A stretch of 43,153 bases of DNA from Chloroflexota bacterium (lineage in GTDB: Bacteria; Chloroflexota; Anaerolineae; Caldilineales; Caldilineaceae). Location: contig JAPLGZ010000058.1 of assembly GCA_026389895.1 (NCBI GenBank), forward strand, positions 1 to 43,153. Direction: 5' to 3'. This document shows, in pieces, positions 42,195 through 43,153 of the stretch; position 1 is the first letter of the stretch, and each line of letters opens with the position of its first letter. The notes under the pieces were generated by a model that ran no database searches, was not told the origin of the DNA, and saw only the letters and a list, made by a program, of their open reading frames with translations. The position numbers were made by a program, and so were the translations under genes.

Positions 42195-43153
42195 CTAACG
42201 CTTCACGAGTGGCAAGAAGATCTTTTGTGAATTACCGCCCGTGCTGGCGATGGTAAAACTCTGCGATACGGGTGTCGCGGGGTTAAAGGTGGCGTTGCCA
42301 TCTTGGATCGCCACAATGGTGCAGGGACCGGTGGTCACCAAGGTTACGGTGCTGCCATTGACCGTGCAGATGCCGGGGGTGCTGCTGCTAAAGGTCACCG
42401 GCAAATTAGAGGAAGCCGTCGCGCTCAGATTGAACGGAGCATCGCCCAACACTTTGTCGGCCAGGGTGGCGAAAGTGATGGTCTGATTTTGTTTGCCAGG
42501 GCTGGTGACCGCAAAAGATTGCGGCACAGCGATGGCTGGGTTGAACGCAGCGTTACCACCTTGCGCCGCCACAATGGTGCAGGTGCCCGTTGCCAGCAAC
42601 GTGACGGTATTGCCGCTGACTGTACAAACAGCGGGTGTATTGCTGCTAAAGGTAACAGGCAAGTTTGAGGAAGCTGTCGCACTGACGTTAAACGCGGCAT
42701 CGGTGACAAGCTTATTCGGCAGGGCGTTAAAAGTGATTGTCTGGTTCTGCAAATTCGGTGGCGCAAATTCGTAAGCACCGATGTCGGGTTTGGCGCCCAG
42801 CGGGCGGGTGACGCCATCCAAGTCAAACAAAGGGGGCAGACTGCTGCCCTGATCCACGGCAGCGGAACTCGCGGTCAGATGATAATCACTGGCGCCAGCA
42901 TTGACATACCCGGCGGCGCCACGCAACGGTGTATCCGAAGTGGTGACGGTGCCACTAATGATCGTGGTCACGTTGTTGTCGAGCAATGAAGTGGTCAACT
43001 TCACGGTCGGGGCTTGTGTTGTGTTTACGCCAGCAAAAGCAACGGCGTTACCACTGATGAGTGTATTGACCAACGTCAAGTGGTTTTGCGTACCTTCAAT
43101 GCGCACTGCTTCGCGGGCCGCACCAGGTGCGAGACTATTATCGGCAATGGTGA
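42195..43153 (-). CDS. Secreted choice-of-anchor-Q-like protein, 5' end outside window
   Basis: The C-terminal 318 or so residues of a larger exported protein; the frame is open to the right edge. Seen: parallel beta-helix-like start (NHLTLVNTLISGNAV), the end of a choice-of-anchor Q/CSLREA-type domain (AAVDQGSSL...KPDIGAYEF), then two Ig-like repeats of about 82 residues, each beginning QNQTITF and containing SSNLPVTFSS, VCTV/ICTV and GxCTIVA, and the tail QKIFLPLVKR. The tail matches those of the two beta-helix proteins in this window. A surface or secreted adhesin-like role is inferred. Confidence 0.88.
   Translation of the reverse strand, partial: TIADNSLAPGAAREAVRIEGTQNHLTLVNTLISGNAVAFAGVNTTQAPTVKLTTSLLDNNVTTIISGTVTTSDTPLRGAAGYVNAGASDYHLTASSAAVDQGSSLPPLFDLDGVTRPLGAKPDIGAYEFAPPNLQNQTITFNALPNKLVTDAAFNVSATASSNLPVTFSSNTPAVCTVSGNTVTLLATGTCTIVAAQGGNAAFNPAIAVPQSFAVTSPGKQNQTITFATLADKVLGDAPFNLSATASSNLPVTFSSSTPGICTVNGSTVTLVTTGPCTIVAIQDGNATFNPATPVSQSFTIASTGGNSQKIFLPLVKR

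Overview
The window looks like chromosomal DNA of a Chloroflexota bacterium, probably a filamentous or rod-shaped member of the Caldilineae/Anaerolineae side of the phylum. I infer this from moderate GC, sigma70-like promoters, large secreted beta-helix proteins with Pro/Thr-rich linkers, a recurrent C-terminal (L/I)(Y/F)LP(L/M)(I/V) tail that I associate with secreted Chloroflexota proteins, and the housekeeping gene types. The phylum call rests on general impression, not on a phylogeny. Both window ends cut genes: ftsH on the left and a secreted choice-of-anchor-Q-like protein on the right.

Layout. 1-3.0 kb: ftsH (minus, 3' part outside the window) with an altered zinc motif (HEAGR), then a HAD-like protein whose motifs appear in circularly permuted order. 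3.3-7.5 kb: an aspartate-pathway block on the minus strand, transcribed lysC, hom, asd, with a terminator after lysC and two small palindromes in front of asd. 7.5-8.9 kb: a solo TnpB (IS200/IS605-type) with a right-end omega-RNA-like hairpin, placed just upstream of lysC. 9.1-10.5 kb: hisS with a long leader holding an intrinsic terminator. 11-12.4 kb (plus): a small membrane-anchored repeat protein and L25/Ctc. 12.6-15.9 kb (minus): a tight operon of a GH99-like secreted glycosidase, hpt and a LysM/M23 peptidase. 16.5-18.1 kb (plus): a processive GT2 synthase, followed by a 1 kb gene-free island full of palindromes and diverged tandem repeats. 19.1-28.3 kb (minus): a short nucleotide-sugar dehydrogenase and two paralogous giant beta-helix proteins. 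28.9-32.9 kb (minus): NUDIX, rlmI-like, a 79-aa protein and tilS. 33.1-41.5 kb (plus): a cell-shape and division cluster mreB-mreC-mreD-pbp2-minC-minD-rodA. 41.5-43.1 kb (minus): a VOC protein, a 155-bp MITE-like element, and the truncated secreted protein.

How they work together. The mre/PBP2/RodA/Min genes form a coherent elongation and septum-placement unit. lysC-hom-asd make aspartate semialdehyde and homoserine. The synthase, sugar-nucleotide dehydrogenase, GH99-like enzyme and beta-helix proteins could form a surface polysaccharide module, which is speculative. tilS, hpt and ftsH lie on one strand in the order tilS-hpt-ftsH, which looks like an expanded version of the compact ancestral cluster known from Firmicutes. 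I see no tRNA, rRNA or CRISPR array.
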